Source: Bursaphelenchus xylophilus (taxonomy: Eukaryota > Nematoda > Chromadorea > Rhabditida > Aphelenchoididae). Taken from it: a stretch of DNA of 64,000 nt. Positions 39,536 to 51,789 of the stretch are shown in pieces. The position numbers and the translations under genes were made by a program. The DNA lies in contig CAJFCV020000006.1 in NCBI GenBank assembly GCA_904066235.2, positions 3,906,001-3,970,000 on the forward strand. The letters are read 5' to 3'. A model generated the notes under the pieces. It worked only from the letters and a program-made list of their open reading frames with translations, made no database searches and was not told where the DNA came from. The first letter of the stretch is position 1. Each line of letters opens with the position of its first letter.

Positions 39536-39599
39536 GAGCCTAGAACAATACTAACTTACTTGGGTCGATCTCTCTATTAAATACAAAACCCTTTTCCTA

Positions 39600-39712
39600 A
39601 AAATCTCGGTTTTCTACAAAGCGCGAGCTAGGATTCTCACATATATTTTCGAAAAAATTATTCTAAATTTGTGCCAAGTTTCATCAAAATCTAAGCGTCG
39701 CACATCCCCTGT
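39600..39712. mobile_element. Right-end relic of family B MITE
   Basis: The run from AAAAATCTCGGTTTTCTACA through CAAAGCGCGAGCTAGGATTC and TTGTGCCAAGTTTCATC to TCTAAGCGTCGCACATCCCC matches the last quarter of the element at 63167-63615. The terminal bases and the target duplication are lost. It sits between fmr1 and the LAP1-like gene. Confidence 0.55.
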
Positions 39713-40132
39713 AAGCCAAAACTTCCTTATCCCTTCAAAAATCACCAACTTTCCCCAACTTCCTTCAGTTTCAAATACAACGACAAGAAACGAATTTACT
39801 CTTTAGCCGAATACCAGAAGTTAGTACAATTTATGCATTTATCAAATCAAATTCAGCACAATAAAAATAACAGTAATTATGTACGAAAAGCAGATGAAAA
39901 AATAACTCAAAGGCTGGATGGAGGGGTACCGAGTCCAAACTGTGAAAATATAGGCAAATAAAGGGGATGAAAATAAAAAAAGAAGAGGGCGCTTGAACAA
40001 GGTAACAACGCCGAGTTTAGACCATACATTAACTTAGGTGGGGGTGGGGGGACAGGGATTTGAGCGGTGCCAAGTTTGAAGGCGTCACAGAATTTAGGGG
40101 GTAATGAATGGGTAGTCTGGTGCAGCGGCAAC

Positions 40133-42143
40133 TCATTGGTCGTCGGCTTTGACACGTCGGCGCTGATTGTTGTGTTTGGGAGCTCTTTTTCCGCTTCCAT
40201 TGGCCTGGGGTGCATCGCCGTTTTGCTTTACCGTTCCGTTGCCATTTTCCTTTTTCACCTTCTTCTCTTCGTCTGAGGAGTCACTGGAGGCTTGTGCGAG
40301 CTGTGGTTCTTCTTTCTCGACTAAAAATAAAAAAATATTATCACAAAATTAAAAAATGCAAACTTCAAATCACACTAAACCAATATAGCAAGCAGTCAAA
40401 CAAGCGATTATTACCTGGTTTGCCGTTGAATGGCCTAAATAGCACTCTCTCTGAAAGCAAAACAAAAATAAGCAGTTAGGAATGTTATTTCACATCAAGC
40501 CAACCAAATTAATATTATCCTTACTCGAGTCTCCATTAGTTGGCCTTGGTCCATTCCCATTTCCATTCGCCTGGAATGGGCGTCCATTCCTCTTCGGTGG
40601 CCCGTTGAAGCTGCCTCGGGGCCTTCCATTCGAGTTGAATTTGCCGGCGTTATGGAAAACTGGAGGGGATGCCCCGTGATGGATCTTTCTGTTAATATCT
40701 TCCACATTCGCCCGCATGGCGTCAATATCATTCAGATGTTTGATATGGTACTGGATAAGCAGATCGGCCAAGGAAATGGCCTCTCGAGTGCCGGTGAAGT
40801 GGAAATCAATGTCTTGTTCCTGTAAGACAAAAAAAAATTATTATCCTTGACATTATGCGTTGATTTTACCTAAAAACCAAGAAAAAAAGTAAAATACTTA
40901 CCAAATCATCAGTTTCTTCGCCAATTTGTACTCTAACCACTCCAGATTTATCGACAACTTCTTGGATCGTCTTTCCGTTCTTTCCTATGACTTTTCCAAC
41001 AAATCCTCGAGGCACTCGGACTGGTTCGATTACAAATTCAAGAAGATTTCGGGCCTGTTCGGCGGCTTCTTGAGTCGTGGCATATACCTGAAAACAAAAA
41101 CAGTAATTTTATCCGTAAAAAATTGTAAATAATATTCAACCAAACTTCGGAAATCCCTTTGAACCTTGAACTTACATTAAAAGTGCTGACTCCTCTCTCG
41201 CTCTGACTTTCGTCGATCACAATATCCTTGACACCTTCGATGTTACGGGCATTTACAATGTTAGATCCATGTGTTCCAATGGCCAAGCCCATCAATTCGC
41301 GGGTTACGGTAAATTTCTCAACGAAGAGCCCCTCGCGATTATCCGAGTTCTGCAGCAGCCGTTCGGCTTGTTCTTGACGCTTCAGGAGCTCCATTTTCTG
41401 CGTAGCATCGGTGATGAAGAAATCGGAAAGAGTTGTGGCTCGCTTGATGAAGATTTGAGAGAAAGCCTAAAAATATAAAAATTGCAAAAATTCTTCAAAA
41501 AAAATTCAAACTAAATGTACTATAGGTTAATATCCACTTACATAAACGTCAAATCCCTTCTTCTTTTCATTATACTGCACATGAACGTTCTTTACCGACT
41601 TTTCAAAATCTTCGTAGTTCTTGGGGTCCTTGAAGAAGCTTCGCAATTCCTCATTTTCCACTGGTATCTCACAATGTTTCAGCTTCTCCGGTGACAATGG
41701 CACAGCAAGGTTCAATGGTCGGCAGCTATCGACAGAAACGACGTCGTTGATCGACTTATCATCTACACCTTCAACGACAACAAATTCTCCCTGAAAAATT
41801 AAGTGTTGTTTCATATGAACTTTTTCCAAAATCTTCCAAATGCTTTTTCTCATTTTCCTAAAGACCAAACACACAATAAAATGATAATTCTCACCTTGAT
41901 TTCTCGGACCTTCACTTTCTGCCAAAGCGATTCCGAATCTCCTTTGATGAAGGCCTCGATCACGTCCCCCGGTTTGTAATCCACTTTTGGCACGTTTGAG
42001 GAAGTGACTGCTCGACATTGAGTCAAGGGGACTGTCTCTTCCTTGTCTTGACCCAAGTATCTGACCTTAATCGTCTTGTCCTCCACAGTTAGGACTTTTG
42101 CTTTCGCAAATCCGCCTTTCTTTTGTTGAATTTCAACTTCCAT
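40133..42143 (-). CDS. fmr1: FMR1/FXR family RNA-binding protein
   Basis: Seven coding exons on the minus strand join in frame: 42143-41895, 41790-41542, 41466-41176, 41087-40902, 40819-40525, 40450-40415 and 40320-40133, about 497 residues. Two N-terminal Tudor/Agenet repeats (about 1-55 and 60-130) are followed by KH1 with GTHG at 230-233 ([12 protein letters not shown]) and KH2 with GKNG at 298-301 ([20 protein letters not shown], very close to animal FMRP). The segment [20 protein letters not shown] and [14 protein letters not shown] completes the family core. An Arg/Gly/Asn-rich tail and a Lys/Arg-rich C-terminus ([14 protein letters not shown]) follow. FMRP binds mRNAs and ribosomes and represses translation. 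The exon carrying the ATG continues to 42185 after a TTTTTTCAG acceptor. Start chosen because [17 protein letters not shown] aligns with the FMRP N-terminus. Confidence 0.93.
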
Positions 42144-42185
42144 TATTCCACAGATGTTACGGTAGGTTCCAAAGTCGGATAGTGC

Positions 42186-43117
42186 CTGAAAAAAGGAGAT
42201 GTTTGAAAAAATTAAAAACAAATTTCCACGCGACCTCATCCGTGAAAAAACATGATGCAAGAAATGCAAGAACGTGGCATAAATAAAAAGTCAAAGGATG
42301 GAAAACTATCAAAGTACATTAACAATTCGTATTTTCCACATTTAATCCCCAAACTTATATGATTTATGAACAAAAAATATTATATTACACATGGCACAAA
42401 TTTTAAAAAAATATCCAAAAACAAGAACTTAAAACTAGAAAAATATGACCAAGAAAAGCGCAATATAAAATGAACAAAGCAATATCAAATTTCAATGCAA
42501 AGACCTGCTAATTAACTGTAAATTAACCTAAATTCAAGAGCGAAAAGATTTGAGATCCGGCTGGGAAACAAGGTGATCTGAGGTGGGGGTGGTCGGACAG
42601 ACTTGAGAGCAGGGTGTAATGAGGCAACTCCTTCCCTCCCAACCCGGCTGTTCTCAAGTTATCGGACACTGGGCCTAAAGAGCGAGAAAAATTTCCAAGA
42701 GCGAAAAAATGCGACCATCCTCCGATATTTCGGAGTTTCCGTCGAAATTTCGAGATGAATATTCTCGACAATACTGATTCCAATATTTTACGGGGGACTC
42801 CACATTGTTTTAGGAGATTTCCAAATTCTGGAAAGCGAAAATAAATTATTTTAGGTGAAAGATAAAAAAATTTGGAAAAAAATCGAAATTTTAGAGGAGA
42901 AGTAAGAAATTTCCGCCAGATATTGACCATAAACACGGTGGAACGGCTCGCCACCGCCTCTGACTCAGAACACTCAGCCGTTTCGCTCTTCCGCTCCCCC
43001 AGTTTTGATAAATATTCACCCCAAATAATATCAAAAAATAATATCAAACCCGTATTAACCATTCCTCAATCGATCCGGCCAATAAAAACAAACCTGGCTA
43101 TCAACAATCAGCCGTAG
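42186..43117. promoter_or_regulatory. Region between divergent fmr1 and the rightward genes
   Basis: The leader exon of fmr1 starts at 42185, so its true 5' end lies further right. A GC-richer block at 42540-42700 and another at 42940-43000 may contain a leader exon or promoter. A 179-codon minus-strand open frame covers 42523-43062 but shows no domain, biased codon use or splice partner that I can support. I therefore leave it as non-coding. Confidence 0.3.
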
Positions 43118-43598
43118 AATGGAGGCGAACGGGTTACAAACGCCTTGTTTGCACGAAGAATTTTCTGGGTCATTCGCGACCTGCGCCCGACATGAGGAAA
43201 GAAAAACATTATCATCGCGGCCGAAAAACCTCATTATACGATTTTATGGCCGGGAAAACAATGGAAGCGCATTACTCATAAGGGAAATCATTTTTTAGAC
43301 CAATCCGGGTCGGACTGACTTCCAAAACAAACGGAATATTAATGTTGCTCATGATGAATATGAAAAGAATTGCAAAGCTTGCTACAATGCTATAAAAATA
43401 AACGAAATTTTGTTGCAAACGCCTCTCCCGAAATCAACAATGCATATCAGAAACGAAAGAATAATTAGGATCAATTTTATTTTTTTATTTATAGGTCTTC
43501 AAGATGTCAAAGTTCAATATAAAAAACAACTGATAGAAAGACCACCGAAGAAAAAAGGACGTCATGTAAAAAGTAAAGCTAATAACGCGGGTTCCTAG
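43118..43598 (+). other. Two open segments of uncertain status
   Basis: An ATG at 43118 opens a frame to the TAG at 43298-43300 with protein-like composition (MEANGLQTPCLHEEFSG...). A second open run, 43301-43598 in the same frame, is rich in Lys and ends RPPKKKGRHVKSKANNAGS. It is crossed by a good acceptor, TTTATTTATAG, just before 43496. The TAG at 43298 also looks like an acceptor (TTTTTTAG). A small gene encoding a basic protein is possible, but I cannot connect the parts and recognise no family. Confidence 0.22.
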
Positions 43599-43877
43599 TT
43601 TGTAATCGGTTTTGAAATTCTTTACTTCTTCCGGAAGACATAGTACTTTTTCTGCGTCCCACAACGAAAACAAATAATGTCAGGAATACGGTAAAAGAGG
43701 ATTTTTCTCCATTTTTTTGCGAAGTGGTGGAATTTTTACGTTGGTTTTCGGTACTTTTATACTTTTCTTGTAGATTTCGCATCCGTTTTATAATTTTATA
43801 CAAATCTTGATATTATAGTTGACGTTCTTATTATTGCAGATCTTGGTTGGCCACACTCCCAGCACAAACCAACAAAA

Positions 43878-44543
43878 ATGGCTGTCGGTGGAACGGTGAG
43901 TGAGACTCTGAGCGGATCGGGCGTAGATGGCAGGTTCTTCCGGAGCTTGTTTCTGCTGAGAAGAGTCTCTTGGAATGGACCCATCTTGACCGGCTGATCT
44001 GCTCCTTTAGGACCGAAAATAATGAATGGTTTTGTAGAAAAAATCCGTTGAGAACATCAACTCCCGCTTGGCTATGGTCACCAAGTCCGGAAAGTACTGT
44101 CTCGGATACAAACAGACCTTGAGAACTCTGCGCTCCGGCAAGGCTAAGCTGGTCATCATCAGCAGCAACACTCCAGCCATCAGGTAGTTATTTTTGGCTT
44201 GCTTTTTTTGACTTTTAGGCGTATTAGATAAAAAGTTGTACAAAAAATCCTACAAAGCGCTTTTGTACGATTTAGGCAATAGAAATGTGTCGAAGACCTT
44301 TTTAAATAAAACTTCTTACTCTTGAGGTGATAATAATCTCAAATTTTGCTTTTTTTTACCCAAAATCTTTTCAGACGCTCCGAGATTGAGTACTACGCCA
44401 TGTTGTCCAAGACCGGAGTCCACGAGTACCACGGAAACAACATCGAGCTCGGAACCGCTTGCGGTAAACTCTTCCGAGTCTCCATGCTCTCCATCACCGA
44501 CCCCGGAGACTCTGACATCATCCGTGTTATCCCCTCTGAATAA
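43878..44543 (+). CDS. rpl-30: 60S ribosomal protein L30 (eL30)
   Basis: Three exons, 43878-43895, 44038-44183 and 44375-44543, give 110 residues. The first exon codes only MAVGGT, after which [20 protein letters not shown] begins the conserved eL30 fold. Further family blocks are [40 protein letters not shown] and [13 protein letters not shown], ending [14 protein letters not shown]. The protein is a large-subunit component that also binds kink-turn RNA. The acceptor chosen (TTTTGTAG at 44037) is the last of two AG sites and keeps the frame. An ATTAAA at 44566-44571 and an AATAAA overlapping the stop are candidate polyadenylation signals. Codon use is strongly biased to C-ending codons, as expected for a highly expressed gene. 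Confidence 0.95.
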
Positions 44544-44718
44544 ATAAGTTGTTGATTTATGGTTTATTAAAGTTTTTGTTGGATCTCATCTATTCGGCAT
44601 TCAATTCGAAGTTATCAATCTAAATCACTGGTGTGTTGTAGAGAAATTGGAAGTATAAGTTCTATTTTATGCTGTGTTTGTTCGGTTTAGTGTCTCCTAA
44701 ACTTTATCGGCCAATAGA

Positions 44719-45282
44719 ATGGAATATCATGATGGTCGCCCATGTAAAGCTTGTGTCAGTGTTGAGGATATGATGAGAATGTCCAGGGAAGCTGCGAAAA
44801 AGAAGGGAATAGACATTAAGAATACAACACCGACAAAAACAGAAGTCCAGGGGAGACGAAAGGATTGTCCAGTAGATAAAGATGAGCTAGGGAGGTCCAC
44901 ATGGAATCTTCTTCACACAATGTCAGTGTATTATCCGGATGAACCGACTGCGACAGATAAAAAGGACATGAATGATACATTGACCGCATTATCAAAGGTA
45001 TGCCCTTACTGTTTACTTTGTTGATTTTTAGAGCATCGAATAGATCCGTTCAATATAGTGATGACGTCATTTTAGACCTACCCTTGTCCTCCATGTGCCG
45101 AAGATCTCCGGAAAGATTTGAAAAAGAATCCCCCAAAGTTGGAAAGCCGGGATGCACTCTCCCAATGGATGTGTGAGATGCATAACCGGGTAAACCAAAA
45201 GCTCGGAAAAGAGAAATTCGATTGTACAAAAGTAATGGAACGATGGTATGATGGGTGGAAAGATGGATCCTGCGATTATTGA
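44719..45282 (+). CDS. Erv1/ALR-type FAD-dependent sulfhydryl oxidase
   Basis: Exons 44719-44997 and 45076-45282 give 161 residues. The active-site CPPC sits at 97-100 in [14 protein letters not shown]. The structural pair C126...C143, in [18 protein letters not shown], follows with the family's 16-residue spacing. [17 protein letters not shown] closes the FAD domain. An N-terminal CKAC at 9-12 corresponds to the shuttle CxxC of long ALR. In mitochondria this enzyme re-oxidises Mia40-type import factors and passes electrons to cytochrome c. The start lies 175 bp after the rpl-30 stop. A TTCGGTTTAG acceptor at 44690 with no matching upstream donor suggests spliced-leader addition and an operon with rpl-30. 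Confidence 0.92.
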
Positions 45283-46254
45283 TCTGATTTAATACGGAAA
45301 TGTTCATTAGCGATGTCTAGACTGTTGTATTTTGTTTCCACGATAAAGTGAGTGATTTTTTTTTGTTGTTTGGTATCATAAGGGATCAAAAAATATTGTT
45401 TGAAGAAGATGGTGACAATCAAAATTAAGTTTACTGAAAATTTTTGTATTTTTTTCATCGGAAAAACAGAGGGTTTTTCATTAGAATCACATTTTTTCAT
45501 ACGGTCTTTCGTATGCATACAATTAATTACTTCTTCCCTCAAAATTATATGTTTGCCGAGATAGCCATGTCATACGTGACTTTTAATTAGTTTTCCTCCA
45601 TTCTAATTAGCCATTGACGTCGGATATTCCATGTTTTGTAGAACGCTTCGAAACGTCTTGAAATTTCAAGTGCTTCATTACAACCAATTGCAAGTAAATT
45701 TACAAAATAATATTTTCTTTTTTGTATCCTTTTTTACTGTATTTGGCCGAGTTGATTATTTCCTAATATTTTCCTAATGTTATGTTTCTTTGACGGATTT
45801 CCATGAGAAAGGAGAAAAGTTGGCTAATCCTAATACCCTTTCCGCGATACCGTACCCGAAGAAAGGGGGTTTGAAGAGTTGGTGGGCTTAGAGGGTGGAT
45901 GTAATTGTCACGGGTTACCATGCTTTGTGACGGAGTTTATCCCGATATCTCTTTGTGGCTAATCCAGAGAGAAAGAAGATAATCAGCGGTTGGGAGAGTT
46001 GTTATTGGATGCACTATAGTAGAATCTCGCAGTGGAAATCTGCATGGATCCGATTTTGATGGATTTTGGACGAAAATTTTCTAAAAAGAAGAGTGTTCGA
46101 AGTAAGAAGTTCTATTCTGTTTAAATTTTCATACATACATGTCATGTAAAAGTGATTCCGGTAAATTAAAAAAAAAAAATTTGGACCATGATGACCATGA
46201 CACGCGTTTCTGCCATATCGAATTTTTTGTCCTGCAAAACGTACGTAGCCCAAG

Positions 46255-46352
46255 CGAATTAGGAATTTCGCATATGTCTTATTGTTCGATTTTTTTCCTT
46301 TGTGCCAAACTTTAGCAAAGTCTGAGAGTCGCACTTCTAGCACTTCCCCTAT
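46255..46352. mobile_element. Right-end relic of family B MITE
   Basis: TTGTGCCAAACTTTAGCAAAG is followed by TCTGAGAGTCGCACTTCTAG and CACTTCCCC, matching the right terminus of the TTA-flanked family. No left half or target duplication is visible. Confidence 0.5.
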
Positions 46353-46468
46353 AAGATACAGATTTGAGCCAGTGCTTTATGACGTATAGACAGACATGAG
46401 ATTTGTGGAGATGCAGATTGGATAATTATTTTTCATACTCAGGACCTCTGGCTAGTCTTTTTGGGCCT

Positions 46469-46673
46469 CATGGAAATTGCACAGAGTAAAACTCGACAGA
46501 AATAAATTGGACAGAGTGTGGAAATTTGACAGAGGGAAATTGGGAAGATTTGTTCAAAATGTCACCATTTAATTACTTTTTGCAGGAAAAAAGTCTGTCC
46601 AATTTCACCCTGCCCCATTTCCACACCGTGTCCAATTTAATTCTGTCGAGTTTCACTCTGTTCAATTTCCATG
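46469..46673. mobile_element. 205-bp palindromic element, family D
   Basis: The left end CATGGAAATTGCACAGAGTA and the right end ACTCTGTTCAATTTCCATG are inverse. The arms share AAACTCGACAGAAAT / ATTCTGTCGAGTTT and TTGGACAGAGTGTGGAAAT / ATTTCCACACCGTGTCCAA. The spacer of about 75 bp holds no symmetry. No target duplication is clear. No second copy is present in the window. Confidence 0.65.
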
Positions 46674-49600
46674 AAGTCTTCTTCTAACCAAGATATAAAT
46701 TTTCCTAGCATCCCTCCAAAACTGAGGTAGCCTCTGACTATTTACTCATTTATACTGATTTATTTTTGGCTCTCCTTCAATAACAAACGTAGAGTTTGCT
46801 TTGATGACATGTACCTTCTCTTCCATAGCTCTTAGCCTTTGACTCCATGACCACAATTAAATGATAATCAGGTTTTTATAAGATAATCGAAGTTCCTTTT
46901 TAGTTTAGATTAAATGGTCTCTTATGCAATGTCATAATCATAGATATTTGTTTGCCGGGGATTCTGTAATGTGTCAGTTAAAAATCTCGTTAAAGGTACC
47001 TTGGAGACCTGATTTTGTGCCAATTTGTATGAAAAACTAGTTGTCGTTTTTTGAGCACTGTGCCTGTAAATTTTGTGGCAGTCAACTTAATATTATAAAA
47101 ATATACAGCTTTTTGAATCAAATGAATGTCTGATATCTAAATTTTTGTGGATCTAAATACAACAAACTCCTTCTATAACAACCACAAATTTAAACTTTTG
47201 TAATTTGCTTCAAAGCTTGTATATTGCCGTTACTGCATTCTTTGCTCCCTCTGATCAGCTACAGTTTCTTTTCGATGACTATCAAATTTTTAATAATTGA
47301 CCCGTTGAAACGTCTGCTCTTTGAATGTTCCCGCAGCTTTCCCCAATCGTTCTGTTTGAAGGCCCGTTCAGTTTTTTTTTTCTTTTTTTTCGAAAAGTCG
47401 AAGGAATTGAGAAAACCACGCGCTTTGCCAGAATTTCGAAAGTTCCGAGGGCGAGAATTCTTTGCTGCCCCTCAAGACTCTTGTATTTTATGCAGTTTTT
47501 ATGGTAGTGTGTTTTTTGGGGGGAGGGAATTGGAGCAGAATTTACTGTAGGAAAAAAAGAAGAGGTCAAAATTCACTATGTTCGTATTAAAAATCTTTGT
47601 TGTATTGAGGGTTTTGAAAGCCTTTGGTGAATTTTTGGTTACGTAAAAGTTCCAATACAGGTTTAATTTTTTATCCTAAAATTTCGTTTTTCCATTACCG
47701 TCTCTTTTTCTCTCCATTCCCCTTCCAAGGATGATGCAATTGGTGCTAGGAAATGGAGAGAAGACGGGTTTGTGGCATAGATGAATGGAGGTGGAAAAAG
47801 GAACGGCAAAAGAAATGGGTTGGAAGTTGAACAAAATGGTGTGGAAGAAATATTTGTTTAGAGGATCTCAGCTGCACTAAAAGGTTTTGAATTTGATAGG
47901 TATGGCCATCGATAAAGACGGTAGCAAATGGCGAATTGTGAGAGATTACACAAAGCGAGGAGGTTCCGTCTGACGAAAAAAATCTCCTTTTTTTGGTCTA
48001 TCGTCAACCAACAGCCAATACATCCGATTTTATAGCCCATACTAGGCCTAAAAATCCCAGCAGTTTTTGTAAACCTCAAGTGAGAAATCTGACAAATTCC
48101 AAGAGCCTAGGCTAAATTCGGGTAAAGTTTTATCAAAGTCTGAGCCTTTGAAGCAAATCGCTTGCAAAAAACAACCCTTCTAATATTAAAATCTCCCACA
48201 TTTTTTGGCCCCACTCTCCTTTTATGCACGTTTTTTCACATTCCATTTGCTCTTTTGGCCTTTGCGTTTAAATTTACCTCCTGTCCCAATCTCCCTAAAT
48301 TAATGGGTCCTCCAGAGTTCTTCAATCCTCTCTCGGATATTTATTTTGGAAGGTCTCTCAAGAAAGAAGCACTTAGATTAATCAATTGCTACTGTAATTG
48401 CCGAGAGGTGTTCCATGGTCGTTTTTGTAGAACCCATTAGTCATCGTTCCCCCTCCTTTTTACCTGTAATCTAAAAGACATTTTCCTGGTTAATCTAAGA
48501 GGTTTTCTTCTGCCATATAACTTGCCCATCGCTCTATTTACCAAACATTTTCCGGAGATGCACTTTGAGGACAAATAGCTCCTGATATTGTTGTAAACAT
48601 CAGGTCATTCTGATGAAATTTATCTATACTTTGTCGTCAGACCAGAGTCATCAATGATCTTATGGTGCTGGCCGGAAGAAAAAGTCATTCATGTGGAGTT
48701 GTTGTCTTCGAAAAGGGCATTTTTCGCAATTTTTTATGTTCTCTGTTTTCCCAGACAAATTGAAAGGGAAATCAATAAAAACAAAATTTATTTAGTGGAT
48801 CCTGTCTGCAGCAGATGCCTTGGCAACTTTGTCTCTTAATTTTTAGCTTTTGTTTTTCTCGCGTTGCAAGGGCAGCTGAAATATTCAACGATTTTTGCAG
48901 AAAAAATACGAACATTGGGAAAGAAGGGTTTGATAGCTTGTGAATTGTTTACGAAAAAAATCAAGCCTTTGCAGAAACACTGTACTTCAATCTTCAAGCA
49001 GATCTTTTACTCGGAAAAATTCAGAAAACGTGATTGAACTTCGGTCATTTTTGACCTAAAAATATCGATGGTTTTTGCAAAAAAAGGCCTTGTATGGGTC
49101 GTTGAAAATTTGAAAATCCTAATCTGAACTTTTCCAAGCTTAATTGATGTCTGGATATAAAATTTCGAAAAAATTTAAGTCATCAAAAATTCACCTTGGT
49201 CCCCCCTTACCTTTTTTTCTTCGTCCCCAAGAAGAAAAAAGGCTGGGTAATGCCCAGTAAAAATTTTATAATAGAGAAGTAAGACTCTGTAATGCCATCC
49301 TCCCAACTTTTATCCCCGTTCTACACCAAAAGTGCCCCCTTATATCCATCTCTCCCCTTACCGTACGACGCTGTGGGATTGACCCGAAAATTCTTGCGAA
49401 ATATTTTTTTGGGCCAAGTCCCGGTCGTTTTGTGGTGTTTTGAAATTCGCCTTTACGGCTCGTCGCAGTGGGCAGAGGAGGGAAATAGACCGAGGCTTTT
49501 CGCGTAATTCGTTATTTTCGCCGGGTTTCCGTGCTTTTCGTAAAAAGGCGATTTCGTAAGCTTTTTCGCGATTAATTTTCCCAATTTTTGCGGGGTGTTT

Positions 49601-51789
49601 CTCGAATGGAGGTTACTGTAATCTCCTGTCCATTATCCGAAAATTGGGCCACTACAAACTTGGCGTATAACGAGAAATTTCGGTTGTTTTAAAACGAGAT
49701 TTTTTGATTTTCCCAACAACAGTTCTGCTACCAATATGTTTGTGATTTGTTGTGTATATCTTTCGTTCTATTTGGACTGTCTTCCCGAACAAATATAGAA
49801 CATTCCAGCCCGCATTTCGCAACCCTTTTCCATGCGTCCGCCGATTTTTTGTCGCTCTTTAAAAGTCTACGTGTATTCCCGTTTTTGACTCATCAACCTG
49901 AAGCCATAAACGACCAATTTCATCATCCTTTCCCGATCACCGCCTCGCCCCCTGAACCCTTGTGCTTTTGCCTGCGGGCCCGGTTTTTTTGGCGTTCCGT
50001 TTTCCCATTTTTCTCTAATTTCCCCCAATGTTTTCACTGATTATTCCTCCCTTTCTCGAGCCCCCAACGTTCCTGCCAACGCGCTGTCAGCCGTTTCGGG
50101 CGTTCTCTTCGGGTTTCACGTGTTTCTCTCGCCCCGAAATTCTGACGCCTCCTCCATTCCTCCGATTGTTCGCAGCGCTTTTTGTCGGAGCGTTTTCGAA
50201 ATCGTGGGGCTCATAAAAAATGGAAGAAAAATTGAGAAATTCGTTTTTCTTTCGTCACTCTTTTCGTTCGCCATAGCCGCGATAGCAAAGTGCAGAGATA
50301 ATTTCTCCGCTCTACCTTCACTCCATCTCCTACTGTCTCGGCCGCTCCCTATCAGCAATCGCTTTCCGCAAAGGCCCGGTCGGAAAACCCGGCCCAAAAG
50401 AAACGATGTAGTGCGTATGAAAATCTGATGTATTCAAAAACAAACACAATATAAGCGTATGCGCACGCGGAGAGGGGCGAACCATGGGGTTGCGGTGACG
50501 CCTCTTCCAGCATGGAACGATAGAGTGTGCGAGCGAAAGGAGAGAGAGAGGAAAATGGCGAACACGAACGTTTTTTTAAAGGGACTATCAATTGTTGTCG
50601 TTTTGTCCGCAGTCTATAGGAATTTTTTGGAGAAACAAGTGATTCTGGCTACTCTCTAGCGCCTCTGACAATCTGACGCCCCAATTTTGGTCCCATTGGT
50701 CTCTCTCGCTCTCTAAAGGCCGCCAAAAGCATGTGAATCCCATTTGTCTGCCCCCTCTGCTGGAGAAAGTCCTATATCGTTGGGAGTTTCGATGCATGAG
50801 CATTTCACGTTGAACGCTCTCTAGTTTCTTCTAAAATCGCTGTAAATCCTCATGTCTCCCATGGTTTTCTTTGCTATTTTTTGGAGCATCTCTGCCTGCT
50901 CTCTTCTCGCACCTCAAACTCTCTTTTCTTTGTTTATTTATTTTTTACGACCACTAACTCTCTGTGCACTCTCTTCGCCGCAAAAGGAGAAATCCGTTTC
51001 TCTCCTTTTCTCTCACCTTTCCTTCTCTCGCTCAAAAAAGCCTTTTCTCTCTCTTTCTCTCGCCCTTTCTCCCCTCTCGCCGCCCTCTGTCTCCCCCGCA
51101 GCCCCGCCGCCCGACTTCCAGCCGCCCCTCGCCGAAGCGGCGGCGATGGAAGCGAGAGAGTCGGGGTTGGTCGCAACACACCCTTCCCTCGTCTCTTCCC
51201 CCCTGCCTTCCATCTCCCAACTCCTCGGTGCATATTGACGATGGATGCACTCCGGGCCCGTTGTCGGAATCCGCAAGTCGGGAGTGGGGAGAAATCCCGC
51301 CCGTCGATTCTCGGCATTCCCACCGCCAACTTGGCCGTGAATTCGACCGGTTGGGCCGCTATATTCTCTTGTTTGTTTTGTTTTGAAATCGCCGGGAAAA
51401 AATCAATGGAATTGGCGTGCTATTGGAATCTGATTTGCAATTTGATTATTTTGTCCAAAACGAATGTTATTTTATGCTAATTGGAGAGATTTTGGTCTAT
51501 TATTGATTCCGCATTATTGTTCCAGCTATTTTGAATATTTTTTATTTGAAATTTATGTAATTTACAATACAGTAGAACTTACTGTACAGCGAGGAGAAAG
51601 GGATCAAAAAATTGCTCACTAGATTTATTCATAGGCTATTTCAGGCTAAATTTATTTTTTCGTCCGCTAAATTAGCGAAAATTTTTAGTGTAAAAATCCT
51701 CGCTACACAGATAGTCTACTGTAAATTTTATTGTATTACCGTATTTCGTAATGTTTTTTTTTATTTTAAAAATTTTTATAACGAATTTG

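Noticed and set aside
42523..43062. A 179-codon minus-strand open frame upstream of fmr1
   Set aside because: Composition is Phe/Ser/Arg-rich as in random AT-rich DNA, and it has no splice junction into fmr1 in frame. It may be untranslated leader at most.
50881..51480. A 199-codon open frame on the plus strand with overlapping open frames on the other strand
   Set aside because: It crosses a CTCTC-rich low-complexity tract that removes stops in several frames at once. The translation is Ser/Phe/Pro-rich with no domain, no splice logic and no homology that I can recognise.
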